A stretch of DNA of 64,000 nucleotides from NCBI GenBank assembly GCA_031835245.1, contig JAVKOQ010000043.1, forward strand, positions 178,501-242,500, in the 5' to 3' direction. The position numbers were made by a program, and so were the translations under genes. Origin of the DNA: Balamuthia mandrillaris (lineage: Eukaryota > Discosea > Longamoebia > Balamuthiidae). Below, piece after piece: positions 54,599 through 64,000 of this stretch (positions within the stretch are counted from its first letter, which is position 1; every line of letters starts with the position of its first letter). Under the pieces are notes generated by a model, which was given only the letters and a program-made list of their open reading frames with translations, had not been told where the DNA came from and ran no database searches.

Positions 54599-56497
54599 CT
54601 TCTTCTTCTTGTTGTTGTTGTTGTTCTTCTTCTTCTTCTTCTTCTTCTTCTTCTTCTTCTTCTTCTTCTTCTTCTTGTTCTTCTTCTTCTTGTTCTTCTT
54701 CTTCTTGTTCTTCTTCTTCTTCTTCTTCTTCTTGATCTAAAGTGTCGTTCCTCCAACATCTATAAAACAAATAGAGGGAATAACGTGGAAAGAGAGTTAC
54801 AAACGGTTCTACGACATCGAGAGAAGATGGAAGTCGGGTTGCTACAAAACCATTCCATGTTATGGTTGGTTCATTCGTTACGCTCAACTCTTGTGTGTTA
54901 CCGAAAACTAACATTGAGTCTTTGTTTTAACAATACAAAGACCACAGAGCAACCATTTGGGCTGTTACCTGCAACAAACGCCATGCACTTTGTGCCACAC
55001 AGGTAACATTCTTTCTTCCTTCTTGCTCTTCCTTTTCATCTTCTTATTTTTCTTCATTTTTTAAACTGGTAGGATGCAACAGTTTGTGTATGGGACTTGA
55101 GTAAAGCAAGGCGTGGTCGCCTCTGCTCGGTTCTTCTCGGTCATAGTTTACACGTAAAAGCAGGTATAGCTTTATCTTCTACGTCTCCGTTCCTTCTTCC
55201 TGTTCTTTTGCTTTTTCTTCTTCTTCTTCTTCTTCTTCTTCTTCTTCTTCTTCATGTTCTTCGCTTGTGTTATCCCTGTCTCATTTATTTGAATTAAAAT
55301 TAAGTGCAATTGACGAGTAATAGCAAAGTGGCGTTTAGCGGAGGTGGCGACAACACCATTCGAATGTGGAATCCTTTTGCAAAAGGACAAAACGGAAAGC
55401 AATGTCTCCAAACGATGGTTGGACATAGCAGAGCCGTATGGAGTCTCAGCCTCAACGAACAGCACCAACAATTGGCTTCTGGTTCTGGTGATGCTACAAT
55501 CAGGTGTACGTATCTCCTCTTCTCATCGCTTGCTTTTCTGCTCCCTTATTTCCTTTTTTTTTTCTTGGTTTGGTTGTTTATAATGTTGTATCTGAAGTGT
55601 GGGATGTTGAGCATGGACGAGCCATCCAAACTTTCGAAGGACACGAGGAGTTGGTGTCGTGTGTGTATCTAAGAGGGCATCGATTAGTCTCTGGTTCGGA
55701 TGACAAGACAGTAAAGGTACACATTCTGTCCTCTTTTTCATGCTTCGCTTGTTGTTTATCGTAACAACAAACAGATATGGGATACTAGAAGCAGATCCGC
55801 AGTTCGCACTTTGAATGGACATTCTCATTACCTCACTTGTTGTCAGTTTGACCGCGACAAAATCGTCACGTTCGTTACCTCTCTTCTTTTCCATAGCTGT
55901 GGAACGAAAAGATTCTGCTATTTCTCTCTTACAATCTATGCTATCCCAACAGTGGGGGACTGGACGGAACGATTCGCTTTTGGGACTGGCGCAGTGATGG
56001 CGGAAGTTATCGTGTCGATCGCCCGTTTCCAAGTAACTTTCCGCTTATCCCTGTCTCTCTTGCGCTTTTTTGTAGCATGTGGTTTACTTTCTCTACTCTT
56101 GGGAACAAAAAAGAAATACGTGACCTCCGTTTTGATAAACTGCGACTAGTTTGCTCTGGCGGTTCCAGGTTTGTTCGCTCACGGGAGGTGTTCTTGTTGA
56201 GTTTCTCTCTGCTACTCTCTCTCTCTTTCTCTCTCTATCTCTCTCTCTCTCTCTCCCTCTCTCTCTCTCTGCTCAAGTCTCAAACAGAAAAAGAAAACAA
56301 AAACGAGCCAAAAAGAGCTGATGAAAAACAAAAAATAAAGTGCAGGGATGAAAGTAATGGATGTGGAAACAGGAGAGGAATGGTGCTGCATTGGTGATGC
56401 TGAGTACAGCAACAGTTGGGCTCTCGATTTTAACGATGATGTTTTGGTTGGCGGAGATTCCATCTTTTGCATTTGGGACTTTTCTATCGATAACTGA
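54018..56497 (+). CDS. F-box/WD40-repeat protein
   Basis: Ten exons: 54018..54471, 54775..54864, 54941..55002, 55073..55163, 55305..55505, 55598..55716, 55775..55869, 55953..56032, 56114..56168 and 56341..56497, 467 residues in phase. A Pro/Ser-rich start is followed by an F-box (LDMLPAELLLQIMKQLRSPS...CSVALTAKLFWEIASEE) and then the ITWKESYKRF linker typical of F-box/WD proteins. WD repeats include GHRATIWAVTC, DATVCVWDLSKAR, DNTIRMWNPF, GDATIRLWDVEHG, DDKTVKIWDTRS and GTIRFWDW. It should act as the substrate receptor of an SCF ubiquitin ligase; the substrate is unknown. The starting Met is uncertain; an alternative Met lies just before PPPPTFPSPSS. Intron 1 is a CTT/CTG/GTT array. Confidence 0.88.
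54537..54733. repeat. CTT/CTG/GTT trinucleotide array in F-box gene intron 1
   Basis: Adjacent runs of CTT, then CTG (about 14 units), GTT and CTT with TTG interruptions. Compound microsatellite, pyrimidine-rich on the sense strand. Confidence 0.9.
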
Positions 56498-56572
56498 ACA
56501 GTTTAGTACAAAGAGAGTTTAGTAAGGAGAAAGAAAAGAAACAAAACGGGAAAGAGAGTAAATAAATAAGGA

Positions 56573-58788
56573 TTAAATGAGATGATCCGTTTCGGAAGCG
56601 TTGGAGATTGCTTCTTCTGGATCCAGTTCGTCATGTCCATCACCTCTTCTTCGTTGATCTTCAAAAGAGGGAGAAGAGGCTTGATAGTCGCTGCTGCTGC
56701 CGCCATCTTCCATGAAAGACTGGTAGTTACGAACAGAGTTGTGAGTGTTGTTTGCGTTGGTTGGTCTAACTCCCAAACGAGAAAAGTATGCTGAACGCAG
56801 TTGCATTACATTCCTTTTAATTGTTTTGGTTTTTAATTATATTTTAGTCACACACCAAAAAAGACAAAGAGTTTAGAGGGAAGAGAGGAAGGCAAAAGAG
56901 GAGAAGGAGAAGAGAGGAAGAAGAACAAGGAGGAGAAGAACAGAAAGCACAAAGACAATTCAACAAACCTAGCTTGATGTTCAGGGCGCACGCCAATAAC
57001 GATTGGTTCAGGCTGCGCGATGCCCGAGTTGAATACTACTGGACCATAATCCTCCACAATAACCTCTCCAGCAGCGGCAGCCTCCTCCGAAGGTCCGCTC
57101 TCCTTCATCAGTCGATAAATAATGAGACCAGCGAGAATGATGAAGAGAGCAGCTATATCATAAGCGGAGAGGGAGGTAGCGTTGGAGCCCATGATGAAGT
57201 GGAGGGTGAAGCAAATGTTGGCCAGAGGAAGAACGATGGCAGAGGCCACGGTGAGCAGAGCAGCACTACTGTACTTAATCACCCACAAAATCACTGTTTT
57301 TTTTTTTTTTTTTTTTTTTGATAGAGTTAAATGAATGTAATACGAGAATGCATAGAATGATGAAAAGGAAGAAGAGAAAGAGTAAGAAGAGAGGAGACGT
57401 ACAGATATTGTAACAGAGATTGGCAGCAATGTAGCCGGATACCATTACAGCAGACCAATGGCAATCGTCGTCGGGTGCCGAGTTAATGCCAACGAGACAT
57501 TTGGCACCATCGGCAATGTTACCGGGGATCTCTTTGAAAGTCAGTCCTCCAAAACCAGGAATGGCTGTGTTGTGTGTGTATGATTTTTAGGTATTGACAA
57601 TGAGTGAGTGAACAATCTTCAAAGGAAACTATCGACAAGGGTACCTGTGATTGGGAAGAACAGCATTCCGACCAAGAACTGCCACAAAGCAACCCAAGCG
57701 TTCACGTAAAACACATCCAAGTCAACTGCTCCCTTAAAAGCTACTTCCTTGTAGACACCAGAAAACGCATTTGGGACTTGTTTTTTGAAATAAAATTGAA
57801 GAAAGTCAGCGGGTTTGAAGAGCAGAGAGAGAAGAGAGAAAAGAGAAGAGAAGAGAAGAGAAGGAGAAGAGAAGAGAAGAGAAGAGAAGAGAAGAGAAGA
57901 GAAGAGAAGAGAAGAGAAGAGAAGAGAAGAGAAAGAGAAGAGAAGAGAGAAGAGAAGAGAAGAGAAGAGAAAGAAGAGAAGAGAAGAGAAGAGAAGAAAA
58001 GAGAAGAGAAGAGAAGAGAAGAGAAGAGAAGAGAAGAGAAGAGAAGAGAAGAGAAGAGAAGAGAAGAGAAGAGAGCGATGAAGAGAACGATGAAGAGAAC
58101 GATGAAGAGAAGAGAAGAGAAGAATACTAACTATTAGAAGCAAGAAAAACAATGATGCCAAAGATTGTGTTAGAGCCAGAGCCTTCGACCATCTTTGGAA
58201 TGAGAGCCAACAGAATACCACTCATAATGATGGTAGCACCAAGATAATGTCCCCATTTGTACCTGTTCGAACGATTAATTTTAAAAATATAGCACCATAA
58301 GAATTAATGAAAACCAAGAAAAGAGAACAAAAGGATATAGAAGAAGCAGAAGCAGAACAAGCACAAGGACAAGTACAAGACAAGAATGAACAAGAACGCA
58401 TAGAGAGTGTGGTAATACCTGACGTTAAGAATTCTTCGGAAAATACGCAAGGAAACCATCCAAGAGAAGAACATGGTGGTTGGAATTACGGCTTGAGTAA
58501 GCAGTTGTTGCATGGAGCCAGAGGTTTGGTTACCTCCAAAGATCATCATGACACCGGCAAAGGCGTCAAGTCCGCCCATGATCAAAAATTTCCACTTTGG
58601 GAAGCGCAATTGCTCTTTGTCTATTCTCTTCGTGAAGCACATGAAGAAGAAAACGATCGGCCAAAAGAGAGGAAGATAGATAATTGTTGAGAGTTGACTG
58701 TTTGTTTAGAGTTAACGAAAAAAAGAATGAAGCAATACGTCATAAGAAGAGGAAAGAGAGAAGGGAGAGGGCGGAAGAACAAGGAGAG

Positions 58789-58833
<45 letters not shown>

Positions 58834-59518
58834 TAGAGAGAGAGAAAACGGACCTGATAAAGTAAGGATAGTTCTTCATTGGATAAAGCATTTTTCTGAA
58901 CATCACACGGTTGGTTGTGGCCACGGCAACAAGCTGAATATTGATTTACAAAAAAAGCGGTCGTAGGCATTAAGAAATATAGAACGGAGAGAACGAGAGA
59001 AGAGAGGCAGAAGGTAGAAAAACGAAGAGAGACAGAGAGAGACAGAGACAGAGACAGAGACAGAGACAGAGACAGAGACAGAGACAGAGACAGAGACAGA
59101 GACAGAGACAGAGACAGAGACAGAGACAGAGACAGAGACAGAGACAGAGAGTGACAGAGAATGGAAGAAAGAGAAAAAAAAAAGAGTATAAAGGAACAAA
59201 CAAAGGTACCATAAGGAGAAGGAAGGGAAGGAAGAGGCGCCGAGGGTGCAAGTAGTATTTGAGGGGATGCTCAGGCCTCAGACGTTTGGCAAGACGGAAC
59301 AAAAAGGACTGCTTTTGTATTCCAACCTTCTCGCCGCCTCTCAAATCGATTTCCCTGAGCTCATTCCTTCTCCGCTCACTCTCTGCTGAGCTGTTGAAAC
59401 GGACAGATTTGGGTGCGGCCCGTTTCAACAGAGGCTCCGCCTCAGAGTCCGTTTCTAGCGAGTCCGGAGGCAACGGCGCATTGATGGAGACATGTTCATC
59501 ATACTCTATGCTCGTCAT
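56573..59518 (-). CDS. CRT-like transporter (drug/metabolite transporter superfamily)
   Basis: Eight exons: 59210..59518, 58854..58933, 58419..58697, 58262..58132 (low end 58132), 57645..57776, 57403..57564, 56969..57293 and 56573..56813, 552 residues in phase. A charged cytosolic N terminus is followed by about ten transmembrane segments. Landmarks of the chloroquine-resistance-transporter-like family are NRVMFRKMLYPMKNYPYF, GGLDAFAGVMMIFGGNQTSG, RYKWGHYLGATIIMSGILLA and SGVYKEVAFKG followed by DVFYVNAWVALWQFLVG, then a luminal loop with paired Cys and GSNATSLSAYDIAALFIILA. Homologues in Dictyostelium and plants sit in vacuole, contractile-vacuole or plastid membranes and move amino acids, peptides or glutathione; location here is inferred. 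The C-terminal tail is acidic and Ser-rich. Confidence 0.9.
57815..58127. repeat. (AGAAG)n pentamer array in CRT-like intron 4
   Basis: Around 50 copies of a 5-bp unit, then three 15-bp units GATGAAGAGAACGAT-like (58075-58110). It fills the 355-bp intron and is pyrimidine-rich on the sense strand. Confidence 0.9.
59036..59155. repeat. (AGAGAC)n hexamer array in CRT-like intron 1
   Basis: About 18 near-perfect 6-bp units inside the 276-bp first intron of the CRT-like gene. Confidence 0.9.
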
Positions 59519-60016
59519 TTTTGTTTCTTTTGATCCGATGAGAAAGAAAATAAATCAAAAGTTCTGCACACAGAGAGAGAGACTGAGAGAGAGCTGGTTA
59601 GTGGAGGAACGAAAAATACCAAGTTTTATTTCAGTGTGAGTCGGACGCTAAAGTAGCGGGAGCTTTTGAAGAAAAACGAAAGAAGAAGAAGAACCTCTTG
59701 CTGCTTCCTCTCCCTCTCTCTCTCTCTCTGTTCTTCTTTTCGGCGGCGGAAAACTTGTTTTACTTTTTCTGTTTGTTCTTTGATTTATTATCATTTGATT
59801 GATTAAGATCGCTCAGATACAACCAATCAGGATATAATGTCGACGCTCGAGTGAACTATCTGTCGTAAATTATCACAACAGAATTTGAAATATTGTGATT
59901 TATTCAAAACATCGTGTAACAAAGATGTATATTAAATATTGTTGATTTTTTTTAAGTAAAAAGTGCGAATTATCGACTGAGAGAGAGGGCCGCTCTGTGT
60001 CTGTTCATCATTTCGG
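59519..60016. other. Upstream region of CRT-like gene
   Basis: Holds a CT run (about 59711-59730), a GTCGAC palindrome at about 59839 and AT-rich DNA leading to the 3' end of the deiminase gene. No gene was seen. Confidence 0.6.
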
Positions 60017-61650
60017 TCAAGCAGGAGAAGAACAAGACTCGCCCTTAAAACCGTTATCGCAAGCACAACGGTTGGACAAGCACTTGCCGTGGTTGTCGCA
60101 CAAAATACTGACACCGCCAAAGGCGCTGTCCAGGTAAGTCGGGCAATGGCTCTTGATGATTCCCTTGGGAACGGTCTTGGTGATGCAGTGCACCGCTCCT
60201 TCCATTCTGATCACCACGTCGGAGTTGATTGGCACTATCCCATTCCTATGGTTAAACCAAAGAGAGTGTGTCCGTTAAACAGAGGTTGTTAAGAGGAAAG
60301 AGAAAGGAAACATTGAAGAATGAGGAATGAGAAGAAAGAGAGGCGTACTTGTATCGGCCATTAGCAACAGAAGCCAACATCTTCAACGCTTGCTGTTGGT
60401 AGGTGGTGGACTCCTGATAGACAGGCACCAACAACTTCTTATTGAGGTGCAACAAGTTGGTGTAGCTCCTATAGATCTTCACATCCGTCGTGTCAGGGCA
60501 GCTCTCAGGAACCTTCAGGCCAACCCTGGGACAGTTGGAAGGCATGGGCATCAACTCCACCGCGAAACCGTACTTTTTGCCGTACTTCTTACGCAGCGAG
60601 TCGGCCACCTCCAACATGATCTTGTGGTTGATTGGGTCTTGAGCTTCGGTGTAAACGCCGATCACCAGGGTGTTGGGGTCTGCCCAAAACATGAACAAGT
60701 CGACATGACCCGTTGCTGTGGTTGTTTGTTTAGTGGTTTGTAAAAAAGTTTTGAGAAAGAGAAAAAGAAAAGGGGGCGTTACTAACGTTCACCATCAAGA
60801 GCACTAACAACGGCAAGATCCACGCAACCGGCTTTATCAAACTCGGACCACTCTTCGCTTGGGACGCGGTCGCTGATGATGCAAAGTCCCTTGCCATTCG
60901 TCTGAAAGTTGCCCCACTCGAACTCCAGGTTCAGTTTGGTGTAAGAGAGATCCACTCTCTTTCTGGCAAAGTCGGCTGCCACGTAATAGTCTCCTGGTCG
61001 ATCGTAGATGGCTCCGAGGGTGCCGCCTTCTAACGCTTTGCTGGTGTTGGAAAAGTAGAAATGGGGTCCATAGTCTCTCATCTGTTTACAGGTTCGTTGT
61101 CAGGGTTGAGGACAAGGAGGAAAACGAATGTAATGAAGAAAAGAGAAGGGTCCAGAGAGGAGAGCAGAGCGAAGTGTACCCAAGCAGAGGTCACCTCGAA
61201 AGGCAGCCAAACGGTCTTTGCGGGGTTCTCCAAGTCAAACACGTTGGCTCCAGCCTCCTGCAACCTGTTCTTGCCGTCTCTGATGTTGCCCGGTTGTATG
61301 TAGATATAGACGGTGACATTCTCCTGCCAGGCGGCCCGCATGATGTCGGCGTAGACGTCCGACCACATGTCGCCACCTCCTCTCGTCCCGATGAGAACGG
61401 CCTCCACTGGCATTCCTTCCCAAGGAACTGTCACGTTGGCAACGGCTCGTTGGTTGTCAGACAAAGAGACAAAAGTTACAGCCGGGCGTCGTGGTTGAGA
61501 AGAAGCAGAACTCTACCCCCTTCCCTTTTGTTTTTCTGCCGGTTACGTCAGCACAACTTGATCTTGAACAAGATCCCTATCAAATTTCCGAATTGACTCT
61601 ACGAAAATTCTTACGAGGACAAAACTCGAAGAACAGCTGAAACGGAGCAT
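60017..61650 (-). CDS. Agmatine/peptidylarginine deiminase-family protein with C-terminal EGF-like motif
   Basis: Five exons: 61615..61650 (tentative), 61180..61512, 60787..61081, 60349..60715 and 60017..60245, 419 residues in phase. Family landmarks: WMRDYGPHFYFSN, EWGNFQTNGKG (variant of GGN), GHVDLFMFWADPNTLVIG and the late EGAVHCITKTVP, whose Cys matches the nucleophile of agmatine deiminase and bacterial-type PAD; the His-Asp pair in GHVD is also present. After the domain comes CDNHGKCLSNRCACDNGFKG, a six-Cys EGF-like motif. An EGF tail implies an extracytosolic protein, and the short first exon (MLRFSCSSSFVL) could begin a signal peptide, though it is brief. Substrate, free agmatine or protein arginine, is unresolved. 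Confidence 0.82.
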
Positions 61651-61726
61651 GGTGAACAAAAATGACACGAAAGAGAGAAGCAGGACTTGTGTGTATCAAT
61701 GGAAAGGAAAAAAGCAAGTCACAAGT

Positions 61727-63770
61727 TTAAGAGTACTGAGCAAATGCACTTTTCACCGTGTTAAGTGTGTCAAAAGTGATTGTTCCATTATTATCTGTCC
61801 AGTCTGTGTTCTCTTGATAGCCCCAGTGCTTTAGGTTCTCAAGAAAGGCACCAGTTTCATCAGGCTTGAACATGGAGGGCGAGATTGTCAATTCTTTAAA
61901 TTTGTGTGCTTTTAGAAGAAAAAATTAGAGGTCATTGAAAAGAAGGAACAGAGAAGAAAAGAGAATAGAAAGCAGAAAATAAAAATGAGCAGGGTACCTT
62001 GAAAAGCGTCTCTAATCCTTCTATTGCATGAAGAAAGTGTTTGTGTACCTCTTTGAAGTCTTTTATGTGCTGCAAATCCAAGACGAATGAGGACCTGGGC
62101 CAGAGGTTCATCTTTTGTCAAGTCTTTGCCTGTCATATTTTTGAGAATCTTTTTCACTTGAGCAAAAAAGAACTCTCCTCACTCTGTTGAAGCATTCTTG
62201 AAGTCCATTTGTTCATAAAAATCAGCTGTGTGGCTGACAAGAACATGACCATAGAGCTTCATAATAGTATCTCGGTGTGAACTTGATGGAGTTCTATAAT
62301 GGTGGTGATGGTGGCGATGGTGGCGATGGTATGATGGTGGCGGTGGCGGTGGCGATGGTGGCGATGGCGATGGTGGCGATGGTAGCAATGGTGGCGATGG
62401 TTGGCGACGGTGGCGATGGATGGATGGCGGCGATAGGCGGACGGCGGTGACGGTGGCGATGGTGGCGACGGTGGCGATGGTGGCGATGATGGCGACGGTG
62501 GTGATGGCAACGGTGGCGACGGTGGCAACGGTGGCGACGGTGGCGACGGTGGCGACGGTGGCAACGGTGGCGACGGTGGCAACGGTGACGATGGTGGCGA
62601 TGGTGGCAATGGCGACGGTGGCGATGGTGGCAATAGCGATGGTGGTGATGGTGGCGATGGTGGCGATGGCGGTAATGTTAGAAAATGATTTATAGATGAG
62701 AGAGGGAGAGAAGGAGAGGAGGTAGAGGAGGGAGAAGGAGAGAAGAGAGCAAGGGAGAGAGAGAGAGAACAGAGGACAATAAGAAAATGAAGAAAAAGAA
62801 AAGAAAGAACTTACTCTTCATTTGACAAATCAATTGCACGTTCACTTTGCAAACTTCGATACAGGATCCCAAAGAAGAAAAGCAAGAGCTGCAAACAAAG
62901 GATGGCCAAGACAAGATGTACCATCACATCATACTCCATACTGTAGATTAATAATCGACTAAAACCAAAAGATAAGTAATTATTATCAGAGGAAAAAAGA
63001 AAAAGAAAAAACAAACCTCACTTAAACGTAAAAGACCCCCTTTAACTGCAAGCATAGTAAGCCATATTATTGCTGTTGAAAGAGAAACAACACGAGAACT
63101 TGAAAGTATGTCAAATAGTTAGTTACTGAAAAAAAAAAAAGACAAAGAGAGAAGAGAAGAGAATGAGAATGAGAATGAGAATGAGAATAAGAAAGAAAAA
63201 GAGAAAGAGAAAGAGAAGAAAACAAAACAAGAAAGAAAGAAAAACAAAATACCTATAAAGACTTTGAGAACCTTGTAGATTATCTCGTGAGACAGAACCA
63301 ATAGGAACATATCCTGTTGCAAATAAGTCGGCTAATATTGCACCTGAAGCAGCATTTTGGTACGGCTTGTCTGCACAGCGTTGTCCAATCAACAACTTCT
63401 CTTCTTCTTCTTTTAACGTTGCAATAGGAGGCAATGCAACAACATCAACATTATCAACTTTTCGTTTTCGTCGTCGCTTTCGAGGATGCAACTCTTGATA
63501 CCAACGATAGGCAACATACGATGCATCCTTGACATCTTGCCACTCTACATGAATGGAAACAAACTGGCCCCACTCTCTTTTCTCTTTCTCCTTCTTCTTC
63601 TTTACTTATGTGCATTGAGGAAGATCTTGTAGGCATTGTAGTCGATTTGAAGTTTTGAAAGAGGCATTATGTAGATCATATAGCTTTCGTAGCCACCAGC
63701 CCTTGTTCTTGTGGTGTTTCGGATTCAGCAAAAAGTGAATGGCGGCCACCTTTATGGAGAGACAAAAAAA
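61727..63770 (-). CDS. Unresolved gene or decaying gene, continues past right edge
   Basis: Coding-like blocks on the minus strand, from the right: about 63610-63765 (FLLNPKHHKNKGWWLRKLYD), 63253-63590 (WGQFVSIHVEWQDVKDASYV, RKRRRKRKVDNVD), 63003-63096 (VVSLSTAIIWLTMLAVKGGL), 62812-62968 (a hydrophobic helix VLAILCLQLLLFFFGIL), 62060-62290 (KLYGHVLVSHTADFYEQMDF, DEPLAQVLIRLGFAAHK) and a terminal exon 61727..61908 (KELTISPSMFKPDETGAFLE ending AFAQYS). Stops interrupt two blocks (near 62.18 and 63.61 kb) and one junction does not phase, so I cannot give a full model. The family is unknown. Confidence 0.35.
62293..62680. repeat. GGTGGCGAT/GGTGGCGAC-type tandem repeat
   Basis: About 390 bp of imperfect 6- and 9-bp units built from GGTGGC, GATGGC and GACGGT. 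It lies between coding-like blocks of the unresolved gene and is presumably intronic; it is unusually GC-rich for this window. Confidence 0.88.
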
Positions 63771-63843
63771 GCATAAGAGCAAAGAAAAGAAGTAGAAGAA
63801 AAGAGAACAAAATAAAGAAACAAAGAAAGAAAGACAAAGAACA

Positions 63844-63882
<39 letters not shown>

Positions 63883-64000
63883 AAGAGAAAAGAAAGAGAA
63901 CAAAACAAAGAAAGGAAGAAAAAAACAAAAGAAAGAGAGAAAAAGAGGGAGAGAGAAAGAAAGAAAAGAAGAAAGAAAGAGAGAAAGAAAAAGAGGAAAA
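63771..64000. other. GA/A-rich low-complexity DNA at the right edge
   Basis: GA dinucleotides (63847-63870) and GAAA-like sequence to the end of the window. Nothing coding was seen. Confidence 0.6.

Noticed and set aside
62293-62680. Repeat array resembling a CRISPR or protein-repeat domain
   Set aside because: Units are contiguous with no spacers, vary in length, and lie in a eukaryotic gene context; it is a simple satellite.

Overview
The window is protein-dense nuclear DNA from a microbial eukaryote. Genes lie on both strands, mostly have several short GT-AG introns (about 55-150 bp), and are separated by short AT-rich spacers. I read splice sites by eye and kept models whose joined exon lengths and phases close in frame; for most multi-exon genes below they do. 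The gene set includes a circularly permuted Ras, a farnesylated Ras, an RCC1-repeat protein kinase, a cAMP-receptor-like 7TM protein, a CRT-like transporter, a GOST-type 7TM protein and an LRR-patatin. This fits Amoebozoa best, possibly a free-living discosean such as Balamuthia or Acanthamoeba relatives. The assignment is an inference and no rRNA is present to settle it.

Layout. 1-12.2 kb: BTB-ankyrin protein (5' end outside the window), LSM7, a membrane-anchored CAP/SCP protein, a globin-cytochrome b5 fusion, a DUF1749-type alpha/beta hydrolase, a secreted FG-GAP protein, and a 12-exon SAM-cpRAS-zinc-VWA gene. 12.5-23.4 kb: a 19-exon RCC1/MSP-like/kinase gene, a type I membrane protein of unknown family, a canonical Ras, and an FAD-dependent oxidoreductase. 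23.6-33 kb: two intronless low-complexity genes that share a C-terminal basic motif, then a gene-poor stretch with an unidentified exon and a transposase-like zinc-finger reading frame. 33.4-45.5 kb: LRR-patatin phospholipase, a conserved protein ending in a striking C-terminal block, a putative mitochondrial protein, and a CAR-like GPCR. 45.6-53.7 kb: two inverted, nearly identical fragments of an FG-GAP membrane protein bracket GST, an ATP-dependent DNA ligase with PBZ fingers, and a GOST 7TM protein. 54-64 kb: F-box/WD40 protein, CRT-like transporter, an agmatine/peptidylarginine deiminase-family enzyme with an EGF-like tail, and an unresolved gene running to the edge.

Functional themes are signalling (two Ras-type GTPases, kinase, GPCR, BTB and F-box ubiquitin adaptors), membrane and secretory biology (CAP, FG-GAP, GOST, CRT), lipid and amine metabolism, and DNA repair. 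They look like ordinary neighbours rather than one pathway. The most distinctive items are the cpRAS gene next to a normal Ras with an identically placed intron, several unusual domain fusions, intronic simple repeats that are mostly pyrimidine-rich on the sense strand, and a palindromic TGTCGACA motif clustered upstream of genes.
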